Assembly: GCA_025352915.1 (NCBI GenBank)
Contig: JANXSA010000446.1
Span: forward strand, 1-7,620
Source of the DNA: Rhodospirillales bacterium
GTDB lineage: Bacteria > Pseudomonadota > Alphaproteobacteria > Acetobacterales > Acetobacteraceae
Direction of reading: 5' to 3'
Length of the DNA: 7,620 nucleotides
Notes under the pieces: model-generated
Database searches by the model: none
Told to the model about the DNA's origin: nothing
The model's input: only the letters and a program-made list of their open reading frames with translations
Shown: piece by piece, positions 1 to 5,779 of the stretch
Layout of the letters: every line of letters begins with the position of its first letter
Numbering within the stretch: the first letter of the stretch is position 1
Translations under genes and position numbers: made by a program

Positions 1-471
1 TTCGCGATCCGCAAGCGTCCGGAAGTGGTGTTCACGCTGGCTGAGTATGTCGCGGAGGGAATCATGACTGAGGGGCTGGTAGCGGTGATCCGCGAGGCGG
101 TGGCGAGCCATCAGAACATACTGATCGTCGGCGGCACGGGGTCGGGCAAGACCACGCTGGCCAACGCGATCTTGGCCGAACCGGCCTTCGCTCAGGACCG
201 GGTCATCATCATCGAGGATACGGCCGAGTTGCAGTGTTCGGCCGCCGATCAAATCCAGATGCTCACCAAGCGAACCGCCCCGCCCGTGACCATGACCGAT
301 CTTGTCCGCGACACGCTGCGGCTCCGCCCTGACCGGATCATCATCGGCGAGGTGCGGGACGGCTCGGCGCTGGATCTCCTCAAGGCGTGGAACACCGGAC
401 ATCCCGGCGGGTTGGCGACCATCCACGCCAATAGCGCGGCGGAAGGGCTAACGCGATTGGAGGACCTGATC
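1..471 (+). pseudogene. trbB: TrbB-type conjugative transfer ATPase, internal fragment
   Basis: TrbB is the cytoplasmic hexameric ATPase that powers the Trb (P-type) type IV secretion channel in plasmid or ICE conjugation. The reading frame is open from base 1, so the N-terminal part lies outside the window. Numbering from base 1, I see the family motif FAIRK (1-5), Walker A GGTGSGKTT (44-52), an acidic box at IIEDTAELQ, a Walker B-like RIIIGEVRD (112-120, with E117), and the His box HPGGLATIHANSA (134-146). The match ends at RLEDLI (152-157). TrbB proteins normally go on for roughly 60 more residues from here. In this window the frame instead runs into sequence antisense to moxR and stops at 540 with about 22 unrelated residues. 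No other tra or trb gene is visible. It may be a remnant of a conjugative element or one half of an assembly chimera. Family assignment is firm; whether any product is made is doubtful. Confidence 0.85.
468..471. other. Breakpoint joining trbB and moxR fragments at GATC
   Basis: The last codons that still fit TrbB (RLEDLI, + strand) and the last that still fit MoxR (LIDEI, - strand) both end inside the same four bases, GATC. To the left the sequence makes sense only as trbB; to the right only as moxR. Both genes lose their 3' ends here. GATC is also the site of MboI, DpnII and Sau3AI, so an artificial ligation join is a live alternative to a natural rearrangement with 4-base microhomology. 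Confidence 0.75.
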
Positions 472-821
472 TCATCGATCAGCACGACGGTCTGCTCGCC
501 CGAGGCGAAGGCATCCCACAGCTTGCCGCGCACGATGTAGTTCGAGATGTCGCGCACCCGCTCGTCGCCGAGCTGGCCGTCACGCAGGCGCGAGACCGCG
601 TCGTATTCGTAAAGGCCTTGCTGCGCCTTGGTGGTTGACTTGACGTGCCACTCGATCAGCGGGTGGCCCAGTGCGCCGGCGATCTCGTGCGCCAGCACGG
701 TCTTGCCGGTGCCGGGTTCGCCCTTGACCAGCAGCGGGCGCTGCAGGGCGACGGCGGCGTTCACCGCGACTTCCAGGTCGCGGGAGGCGATGTAGCGTTC
801 AGTGCTCTTGAATCCAGCCAC
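468..821 (-). pseudogene. MoxR-family AAA+ ATPase, 3'-truncated
   Basis: MoxR ATPases are chaperone-like AAA+ proteins that usually work with a VWA-domain partner to mature or activate enzyme complexes; CoxD is a related example. The frame starts with GTG at 819-821, preceded by a good ribosome site (GAAGGGG on the - strand, about 829-835). Visible parts are the N-terminal segment RYIASRDLEVAVNAAVALQRP (10-29), Walker A GEPGTGKT (34-41), and Walker B VVLIDEI (112-118). Normally DKAD and the rest of the AAA module follow, to a total near 280 residues. Here the match stops after I118 at base 468. The frame stays open to 249, but that part is antisense to the trbB fragment and unlike any MoxR. 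Sensor and arginine-finger regions are therefore missing and the product should be inactive. The expected VWA partner gene would lie beyond the break and is absent. It sits 60 bases after the TRAP permease in the same direction. Confidence 0.85.
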
Positions 822-881
822 GTACGGTCCCCTTCGGTCGATCTTCTAGTTTCAACGCTGTTTCGAATGACGGCAAGCCGC

Positions 882-3146
882 TCAGATTGCGGCCCTGCGC
901 CGCGCCAGCATCCAGCCAAATCCCATGCTCGGCACCAGCAGCGCGAGGGCCACGGCGAACATTGTCACGCTCGATATCGGCATGATGCCGCCCCCGGGCG
1001 TGGCCAGCGCCATGCCGCCGACGATCAGCGCCAGCCGCAGCGGCCATTCCAGCGCGCCGGTCCGCCGGAGGTCGCCGATAAAGGCCTGGTAGCCCTGGAT
1101 GCCGCCGCAGATGAACAGCGTGCCGGCCAGGGCGGCCACCGCCAGCCATACGGCCTCGCCATACATCGCCAGCCCGCCATCGCCTTGCAGCACCAAAGCC
1201 GGGTTCACCACGAAGAAGAATGGGATGAAATAGATGATGCTGCCGACCCACATCGACTCCCAGCCGGTTTTCATCGCCGGCGCCCCGGCGATGCCGGCCG
1301 CGGCGAAGGAGGCGATCGCCACCGGCGGCGTGATCGACGACAGCATGCCCCAGTAGAAGATGAACATGTGCACCGCCATCCGGTTCAGCCCGAGCTTCTC
1401 CAGCGCCGGGCCGACCAGGATGGCCAGGAAGATGTAGCAGGCCGTGGTGGTCAGGCCGAGCCCGAGAATCAGGCTGGTCGCCGCGCACATCACCAGCAGC
1501 ATCAGCACATTGCCGCCGGCCAGGCTGAGCAGGTCGGCGGCGAGGGACGAGATCACCCCGGTCATCGAGAACGCGCCGATCAGCAGCCCGCAGCCGGCCA
1601 GGATGCCGACCAGCTCGACGAAGGTCTTGCCATTGGCCTCCAGGAAGGCGAGGTAGCGGCCGAGGCCCCAGCGCTTCTCGGTCCAGATTTCGTTGAGCAC
1701 CACCAGCAGCAGCATCGCGCCCAGCATCGGCCGCAGCCCGGAATTGAGATAGGCATCCATCCGCATCCCCGGCTCGACATTTTCCGGCAGCGCCATGGCG
1801 CGGGCCAGGTCGGCGCCGAACCAGGTCATCGCCGCAAACGCCGCCAGGGCGATGACGATGTTCAGCGTGTTGCGCCATGACCAACGGACGGGCATCGCCC
1901 ATTGGCTCAGCACCAGCAGCAGGGCGGTGGCGTAGAATGGCGCGTGGCTCTCGCGCTTGAAATACAGCAGCATGACAATCAGCATGACGATGACGAAGAC
2001 GTAGTACCAGCCTTCGCGCATCGTCTGGCCCAGGCTCGGCAATTCGGCGCGCGGAATGCCCACCAGCCCGTTTCGCGCGGCATAGGCGTCGACCTGCATG
2101 AATAGCCCGGCATAGTACAGGATGGCCGGGATCACCGCAGCCAGCGCCACCTCGGCGTAGGACACGTTGAGGAACTGCGCCATCACGAAGGCGGTGGCGC
2201 CCATCACCGGCGGGGCCAGCACCGCGCCGGTCGAGGCACAGGCCTCGATCGCCCCGGCATAGCTGGCGCGAAAACCGCTTTTCTTCATCACCGGAATGGT
2301 CATGGTGCCGGCGGTCAGCACGTTGGACACGATGCTGCCGGACATCATGCCGAGCAGGCCGGAGGCGAAGATGCACACCTTCGCCGCCCCGCCGCGGAAG
2401 GTGCCGCACAGCGAGAACGACAGGTTGATGAAGAACTTGCCTGCCCCGGTCATCATCAGCGCGGTGCCGAACACCAGAAAGCCGATCACCGTGTCGGCGA
2501 AGGCCTGGATCGGAATGCCGAGCAAGCTCTCATTGGACAGCACGTGATAGGCGGCGGTTTCGCTGAGGTCGGATTGGTGGCCCTTCAGCGGCCCCAGCCA
2601 GCCCTGGCCAGCGACCACGGGATACAGGGTGAACGGTGCCACGCTGAGCAACAGGCTCCAGCCTCCGGTGCGGCGCAACGCTTCCATCAGGATCGCCCAC
2701 ATGACGAAGCCGGCCACCAGCACCGGCTTGGGCACCGCGCCGGGGTCCATCTCCCAGCCCATGGCGTTGGACTCGCCGATCACGCTCATCAGATAGACCG
2801 AGATACCGGCCGAAAGCCCAAACAGCGCGATATCCAGCCAGGACACCTGCTCCAGCGAGGCGCTCTCGCTGGCCGGGAAGATCAGGAAGGTGAACGGCAG
2901 CATCAGCAGGATCAGCAGGTACATATATTCAGTGTTCAGCACCGTGGCGCCGACAAAGAAGCGCAGTCCGAATTGCTGGTTGATGCAAAGGAAGATGGTC
3001 ACGGCGGTGGCCGCCAGCAGCAGCGCGCGCCACCAGCCGCGCGGTGCGCGCAGCCGCATCGTCTCGGCCTCGGCCAACCCTCCCATCACATGGGGATCGT
3101 CGTATTCCACGCGCTTGGCGGCCGCGGCGGTCACCTGTCCCGACAC
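882..3146 (-). CDS. TRAP transporter fused permease (DctQM type, TAXI family)
   Basis: This is the inner-membrane part of a tripartite ATP-independent periplasmic transporter, which imports a solute delivered by a binding protein using an ion gradient, usually Na+. The protein is 754 residues. It has a short cytoplasmic N-terminus (to about 40), a DctQ-like set of membrane helices (about 41-180), then a DctM-like module from about 205. The conserved DctM stretch GMMSGSIVSNVLTAG (266-280) followed by TMTIPVMKKSGF is clear, as is EACASTGAVLAPPVMGATAF (301-320) and, later, LGLTTTACYIFLAILVGPAL. Extra hydrophobic helices fill the C-terminus to ARRRAAI. The start is GTG at 3144-3146, 14 bases after the TAXI binding-protein stop, with a modest GGGAAA upstream; no better in-frame start lies in that gap. 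Fusion of DctQ to DctM is usual for TAXI systems. The substrate cannot be read from the sequence. Confidence 0.93.
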   Translation of the reverse strand: MSGQVTAAAAKRVEYDDPHVMGGLAEAETMRLRAPRGWWRALLLAATAVTIFLCINQQFGLRFFVGATVLNTEYMYLLILLMLPFTFLIFPASESASLEQVSWLDIALFGLSAGISVYLMSVIGESNAMGWEMDPGAVPKPVLVAGFVMWAILMEALRRTGGWSLLLSVAPFTLYPVVAGQGWLGPLKGHQSDLSETAAYHVLSNESLLGIPIQAFADTVIGFLVFGTALMMTGAGKFFINLSFSLCGTFRGGAAKVCIFASGLLGMMSGSIVSNVLTAGTMTIPVMKKSGFRASYAGAIEACASTGAVLAPPVMGATAFVMAQFLNVSYAEVALAAVIPAILYYAGLFMQVDAYAARNGLVGIPRAELPSLGQTMREGWYYVFVIVMLIVMLLYFKRESHAPFYATALLLVLSQWAMPVRWSWRNTLNIVIALAAFAAMTWFGADLARAMALPENVEPGMRMDAYLNSGLRPMLGAMLLLVVLNEIWTEKRWGLGRYLAFLEANGKTFVELVGILAGCGLLIGAFSMTGVISSLAADLLSLAGGNVLMLLVMCAATSLILGLGLTTTACYIFLAILVGPALEKLGLNRMAVHMFIFYWGMLSSITPPVAIASFAAAGIAGAPAMKTGWESMWVGSIIYFIPFFFVVNPALVLQGDGGLAMYGEAVWLAVAALAGTLFICGGIQGYQAFIGDLRRTGALEWPLRLALIVGGMALATPGGGIMPISSVTMFAVALALLVPSMGFGWMLARRRAAI

Positions 3147-3160
3147 TGGGGTTTCCCGGC

Positions 3161-4327
3161 TTATTCGCTATAGCCGAGTGCCAGGCCGGCACTGGTCAGC
3201 GCCGTTTCGCGCATTTTCATCCACGAAGCCCGGAAGGCATCCTTGTCTTCGGGCGGGTTGGTCTTGAGAAACGCCTGCCAGGTGCTGCCGAGCAATTCCT
3301 GGCGCTTCACCAGGGCGGCATTGTTCTGCTCCGCCGCCTCGGTCCAAACCCCGGCCTCCTTGAGCGCACGCACCGCGCCGGGATGGTAGGGCATCGACCA
3401 GGTCAGGTTCTGCCGCTTGGCCTCCAACCCATCCACGCCGACGACGGCATCCTTGTAGTCGCCGTAGTGGTCGATCATCGCGCGGGCGAGCTGGTGGATC
3501 GCGCCCTCGCTCTGGTTCATGTAGGCGATGAACATCGGATAGGGGTAGACCGGCAGCTCGAAGGACTGATCCTTGGCGTAGCCGGCGCCGCAGGTCGATT
3601 TGTGCGGATAGAAATACGGCGCGATCTTCTGCACCCGCGCCCAGCCCGCCGTGTCCGAGGCGGCGAATTCCGGCCAGACCACGCCGCGCGGCGAATTCTC
3701 CGCCTCCTTGGCCTGGCCCGAGATGGTCGAGGCAAAGGCGATATCGGCCTCGTTGTTGATAAAGCCCTTGAACATCGCGCCGTAGGAGGAGAATTCCACC
3801 AGCGTCACGTCCTTGGCGGTCAGCCCGGCAAAAGCGATCAGCGCCAGCATCGACTGGTTGATCGCCGGCGAGCCGCGCACCGTGCCCATCCGCTTGCCGC
3901 GCAAATCGGCCATGGTGCGCGCGCCGGTATCCTTGGCCACCGCGATTGCCTGGCCGTTGCACGACGACGACGACAGGATAAGCCGCGCCGGCTGCGGGCC
4001 CCAATCCTTGGCGGCGAAATCCAGCACGCCTTCCTGCGCGAAATAGGTGCCGATGCCGTTGGCCGAGATCTGCGCCCGCCCGGTCTTCAGCGGCGCCATC
4101 CGCGCGGTGTCGTTACCGGCCGGCAGGACGCGCAAATCCACGCCGAGCCGGGCCTTGAGCATCTGGCCCACGGCGACGATCTGGTTGAAGCCGTTCGAAC
4201 CGGTCTCGTAGGCGGTCGCCGAAATGCTCGCCGGCAGCTTGTCCTGTGCCAGCGCGGGCACCAAGGCACTGAGCGCCAAGCCGATCGCCGCGCCAAAGCC
4301 GACACGCTTCGCCGAAAAGTGACCCAT
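3161..4327 (-). CDS. TAXI-family TRAP transporter solute-binding protein
   Basis: This is the periplasmic receptor that captures the solute and hands it to the fused permease encoded 14 bases downstream. It has 388 residues. The N-terminus has basic residues (K7, R8), a hydrophobic core and ALA-QD, giving a probable signal peptidase I cut after A27. The TAXI signature region is ISATAYETGSNGFNQIVAVGQMLK (35-58). Other typical parts are GRAQISANGIGTYFA (83-97), DLRGKRMGTVRGSP (141-154), and FINNEADIAFAST (189-201). It is somewhat longer than the usual 320 or so residues. Two cysteines, C123 and C246, could form a disulfide in the periplasm. C123 follows four serines encoded by a (TCG)4 run. The start is ATG at 4325-4327, with a GGGGG stretch about 6 bases before it. 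No protein gene lies between it and the tRNA, so it leads the operon. Substrate unknown. Confidence 0.92.
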   Translation of the reverse strand: MGHFSAKRVGFGAAIGLALSALVPALAQDKLPASISATAYETGSNGFNQIVAVGQMLKARLGVDLRVLPAGNDTARMAPLKTGRAQISANGIGTYFAQEGVLDFAAKDWGPQPARLILSSSSCNGQAIAVAKDTGARTMADLRGKRMGTVRGSPAINQSMLALIAFAGLTAKDVTLVEFSSYGAMFKGFINNEADIAFASTISGQAKEAENSPRGVVWPEFAASDTAGWARVQKIAPYFYPHKSTCGAGYAKDQSFELPVYPYPMFIAYMNQSEGAIHQLARAMIDHYGDYKDAVVGVDGLEAKRQNLTWSMPYHPGAVRALKEAGVWTEAAEQNNAALVKRQELLGSTWQAFLKTNPPEDKDAFRASWMKMRETALTSAGLALGYSE

Positions 4328-4359
4328 CGCCAGCCCCCGCCGTTCTTGTGATGTTGCCG

Positions 4360-4365
4360 ACTATA
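4360..4365 (-). promoter_or_regulatory. Possible -10 element for the TAXI-TRAP operon
   Basis: On the - strand, TATAGT (five of six matches to TATAAT) lies 32 bases before the TAXI start codon, in an otherwise GC-rich 157-base gap after the tRNA. No good -35 sits at 17 bases; TTGGCG lies 19 bases upstream. Read-through from the tRNA is also possible, because I found no clear terminator after the tRNA. Confidence 0.3.
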
Positions 4366-4484
4366 TGGCCGAAGCCCGCCCAGCCGCCAAGCGCCGATCG
4401 CGCGACGCCATCGGCACGCCAAGCCTGCGCACGCGGCGCCTGCTTGGTGACAAAACTCTCTGATAAGAACTGAAAGGAGCCGGA

Positions 4485-4559
4485 TGGTGGGCGCGACAGG
4501 GATTGAACCTGTGACCCCCGCCGTGTCAAGGCGATGCTCTCCCGCTGAGCTACGCGCCC
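4485..4559 (-). tRNA. tRNA-Val (anticodon GAC)
   Basis: Read on the - strand from 4559, the sequence folds into a full cloverleaf of 72 bases plus an encoded CCA. The acceptor stem GGGCGCG (4559-4553) pairs with CGCGCCC (4495-4489), with discriminator A at 4488 and CCA at 4487-4485. The D arm is GCTC-AGCGGGA-GAGC. The anticodon stem TCGCC/GGCGG encloses loop TTGACAC, placing GAC (4527-4525) at the anticodon. The variable region is GGGTC and the T arm ACAGG-TTCAATC-CCTGT. GAC reads valine codons GUC and GUU. It lies between the TAXI operon (same strand) and the divergent amidohydrolase gene. tRNA genes are common integration sites, but I see no duplicated 3' end or integrase in this window. 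Confidence 0.97.
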
Positions 4560-4571
4560 ATCCGAAACCCC

Positions 4572-4600
4572 TCCATAGAACGCACCCCGGCGCCGTGCAA
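4572..4600 (-). promoter_or_regulatory. Probable promoter of the tRNA-Val gene
   Basis: On the - strand, TTGCAC (4600-4595) and TATGGA (4577-4572) are separated by exactly 17 bases, and the mature tRNA begins 12 bases after the -10-like hexamer. Spacing and position suit a housekeeping sigma factor promoter. The same TTGCAC hexamer is used in the candidate small-RNA promoter at 5653-5681. Confidence 0.45.
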
Positions 4601-4621
4601 GCGCCCGCGACGCCGCGACAT

Positions 4622-4653
4622 GCAATTCAGCATGGCGTCGTGATCTGAATTGC
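4622..4653. repeat. Perfect 9-bp inverted repeat upstream of the amidohydrolase gene
   Basis: GCAATTCAG (4622-4630) and CTGAATTGC (4645-4653) are exact reverse complements with 14 bases between them, so the arm centres are 23 bases apart, about two helical turns. It lies between the divergent tRNA-Val promoter and the amidohydrolase start, 31 bases before that ATG. It could be an operator for a dimeric regulator or an mRNA hairpin. I do not recognise the motif. It is AT-rich against a GC-rich background. Confidence 0.7.
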
Positions 4654-4684
4654 TCTGGCGGGAGCAAAAAGCTTCAATAGGCCG

Positions 4685-5551
4685 ATGGACCTGCCCATTC
4701 CCGACCTTGCGCTCGCATCCCCGGTCACCGTGCACCAGCCGGCCAGTGCGTTCGCCCCGCTGGTCTTCGCCTCGGCACATTCGGGCCGCGATTATTCGCC
4801 CGCCTTCGTCGCCGCCTCGCGCCTGGACGCCCACCGCCTGCGCCGCAGCGAGGACAGCTTCGTCGACGAGTTGTTCGCCGACATCCCCGCCCTCGGCATG
4901 CCGCTGGTCTGCGCCACCTTTCCGCGCGCCTTCTGCGATGCCAACCGCGAGCCGTGGGAACTCGACCCCGCGATGTTCGACGATGCCCTGCCATCCTGGG
5001 TCAACACCGCCAGCCCGCGCGTCGGCGCCGGCCTCGGCACCATCGCGCGGATCGTCGCCTCGGGCGAGCCGATCTACCGCGGCCGCCTGCGCTTCGCCGA
5101 GGCCGAGGCGCGAATCCAATCCTGCTGGGAGCCGTTCCACGCCGCCCTGACCGGCGAGATCGAGGCCGCGCACGCCCGCTTCGGCGCCTGCGTGCTGATC
5201 GACTGCCATTCCATGCCGGCCAACTCGCTGCCGCCGCGCAACCAGGTCGACATCGTCCTTGGCGACGCCCACGGCACCGCTTGCGCGCCGGCGGTGGTCC
5301 TCGCGGTGGAAGAGGTGCTGACCCAGCTCGGCTTCTCGGTCCGGCGCAACGATCCCTATGCCGGCGGCTTCATCACCCGCCATTACGGCCGCCCGCGCCA
5401 GGGCATCCACGCGGTGCAGATCGAGATCAACCGCACACTCTACATGGATGAGGCCCGCATCGAGCGCCTGGCCGGCTTCGACGCCCTGCGCCATCGTCTC
5501 GCCCGCGCCGCCGCCGCCCTGGCCACCCGCGTCGCCACGCTGGAGCTTTAG
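4685..5551 (+). CDS. N-formylglutamate amidohydrolase family protein
   Basis: Members of this family (PF05013) are cytoplasmic, metal-dependent hydrolases that split N-formyl-L-glutamate to formate and glutamate, the last step of one histidine degradation route (HutG), or act on related N-acyl amino acids. The 288-residue length is normal. Visible motifs are SAHSGRDY (30-37, H32), RRSEDSFVDELF (53-64, E56), PRAFCDANR (about 80-88), DCHSMP (173-178, H175), RNDPYAGGFITRHYGRP (221-237, H233) and QIEINRTLYMDE (245-256, E247). Metal binding and catalysis by the His and Glu residues are inferred. No signal peptide is seen. The ATG at 4685 has only a weak site (AATAGG) before it; GGCGGGAG lies about 20 bases upstream, too far to be ideal. 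No other hut gene is in the window, so histidine catabolism is not shown by context and the true substrate may differ. It ends 18 bases before a strong hairpin. Confidence 0.9.
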   Translation: MDLPIPDLALASPVTVHQPASAFAPLVFASAHSGRDYSPAFVAASRLDAHRLRRSEDSFVDELFADIPALGMPLVCATFPRAFCDANREPWELDPAMFDDALPSWVNTASPRVGAGLGTIARIVASGEPIYRGRLRFAEAEARIQSCWEPFHAALTGEIEAAHARFGACVLIDCHSMPANSLPPRNQVDIVLGDAHGTACAPAVVLAVEEVLTQLGFSVRRNDPYAGGFITRHYGRPRQGIHAVQIEINRTLYMDEARIERLAGFDALRHRLARAAAALATRVATLEL

Positions 5552-5561
5552 TCCGCTGGAC

Positions 5562-5592
5562 AAAAAAAGGGCGGTGCCACGAGGGCACCGCC
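5562..5592 (-). terminator. Intrinsic terminator, - strand (hairpin plus T7)
   Basis: The arms GGCGGTGCC and GGCACCGCC (5570-5578 and 5584-5592) form a perfect 9-bp GC-rich stem with a 5-base loop. On the - strand the stem is followed by C and seven T residues (5568-5562), a textbook Rho-independent terminator. On the + strand the same stem is followed only by AAGTTTA, so it may weakly end the amidohydrolase transcript as well. The T-tract shows the main direction is leftward, which calls for a transcript starting to the right on the - strand. Confidence 0.85.
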
Positions 5593-5646
5593 AAGTTTAG
5601 GGAGGAAACGTCCAAGAAGCAGAAGGCAACTGAATGCCTCGCTGCG
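5562..5646 (-). ncRNA. Candidate small RNA with an anti-Shine-Dalgarno motif
   Basis: The strong - strand terminator at 5562-5592 has no protein gene feeding it. Reading upstream on the - strand, I see a CCTCCC motif (5605-5600, within TTTCCTCCCT, 5608-5599) in a stretch with little self-pairing. Before it is a short hairpin with arms AGGCA (5639-5635) and TGCCT (5628-5624), extended by a G-U pair, with a six-base loop. Further up is a -35/-10 pair (5681-5653). This gives an RNA of about 85 bases: hairpin, open seed, terminator. Alphaproteobacteria have small RNAs with CCUCCC-type motifs that pair with ribosome sites, such as the CcsR group and the alpha-r14/NfeR1 family. I cannot assign this one to a known family. 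The start at about 5646 is estimated from the promoter. Expression is not shown, and the GGGAGG could instead act on the + strand. Confidence 0.55.
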
Positions 5647-5652
5647 ATGCAC

Positions 5653-5681
5653 AACCTACGGCGCCGATCATTCGTGTGCAA
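5653..5681 (-). promoter_or_regulatory. Possible promoter of the candidate small RNA
   Basis: On the - strand, TTGCAC (5681-5676) and TAGGTT (5658-5653) lie 17 bases apart, which would start a transcript near 5646 that ends at the terminator at 5562. The -35 hexamer is identical to that of the tRNA-Val promoter. TTGCAA with AATGAT slightly upstream is an alternative pair. The -10 match is only moderate. Confidence 0.4.
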
Positions 5682-5739
5682 GCGATATTTTGCATTGCAG
5701 CATTTCTCCGGCCGCAGAGAGCGCGCCCCTTGCACGAAT
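5670..5739. repeat. Imperfect inverted repeat, divergent CTTGCAC..GAAT elements
   Basis: ATTCGTGTGCAAG (5670-5682) and CTTGCACGAAT (5729-5739) are reverse complements apart from a two-base insertion (TG). Each reads outward, one toward the small-RNA candidate and one toward the transglycosylase gene. Similarity continues loosely past the core: GAATGATCGGCG on one strand and GAATGTGATTCGCG on the other. On the - strand copy the TTGCAC is the proposed -35. They may be paired regulator sites or a duplicated promoter. Confidence 0.5.
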
Positions 5740-5779
5740 GTGATTCGCGACGCTGCCGTACTCACGCTACCAACCGGCC

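Noticed and set aside
645..1880. A 411-codon open frame on the + strand
   Set aside because: It is antisense to the TRAP permease and moxR. The translation is rich in H, Q, R and D with no recognisable domain, as expected from a shadow frame in GC-rich DNA.
799..2409. A 536-codon open frame on the - strand in another frame from the permease
   Set aside because: It is very rich in R, G, A and D, lies inside the clear permease gene and shows no family motif. It is a frame-shifted shadow.
3960..3974. Short ACG/CGT trinucleotide run
   Set aside because: It encodes four serines in the TAXI binding protein. It keeps frame and is too short to suggest phase variation.
3044..4351. A 435-codon open frame on the + strand
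   Set aside because: It lies antisense to the TAXI binding protein, which has a signal peptide and family motifs. The + strand product is rich in R, G and H and has no motif.
4485..4559. tRNA gene as an attachment site for an integrated element
   Set aside because: No integrase, no direct repeat of the tRNA 3' end and no change in gene content typical of an island could be seen on either side within the window. The trbB fragment is about 4 kb away and has its own breakpoint.
4550..5563. A 337-codon open frame on the - strand
   Set aside because: It is antisense to the N-formylglutamate amidohydrolase gene and its predicted end falls within the tRNA gene. No domain is visible.
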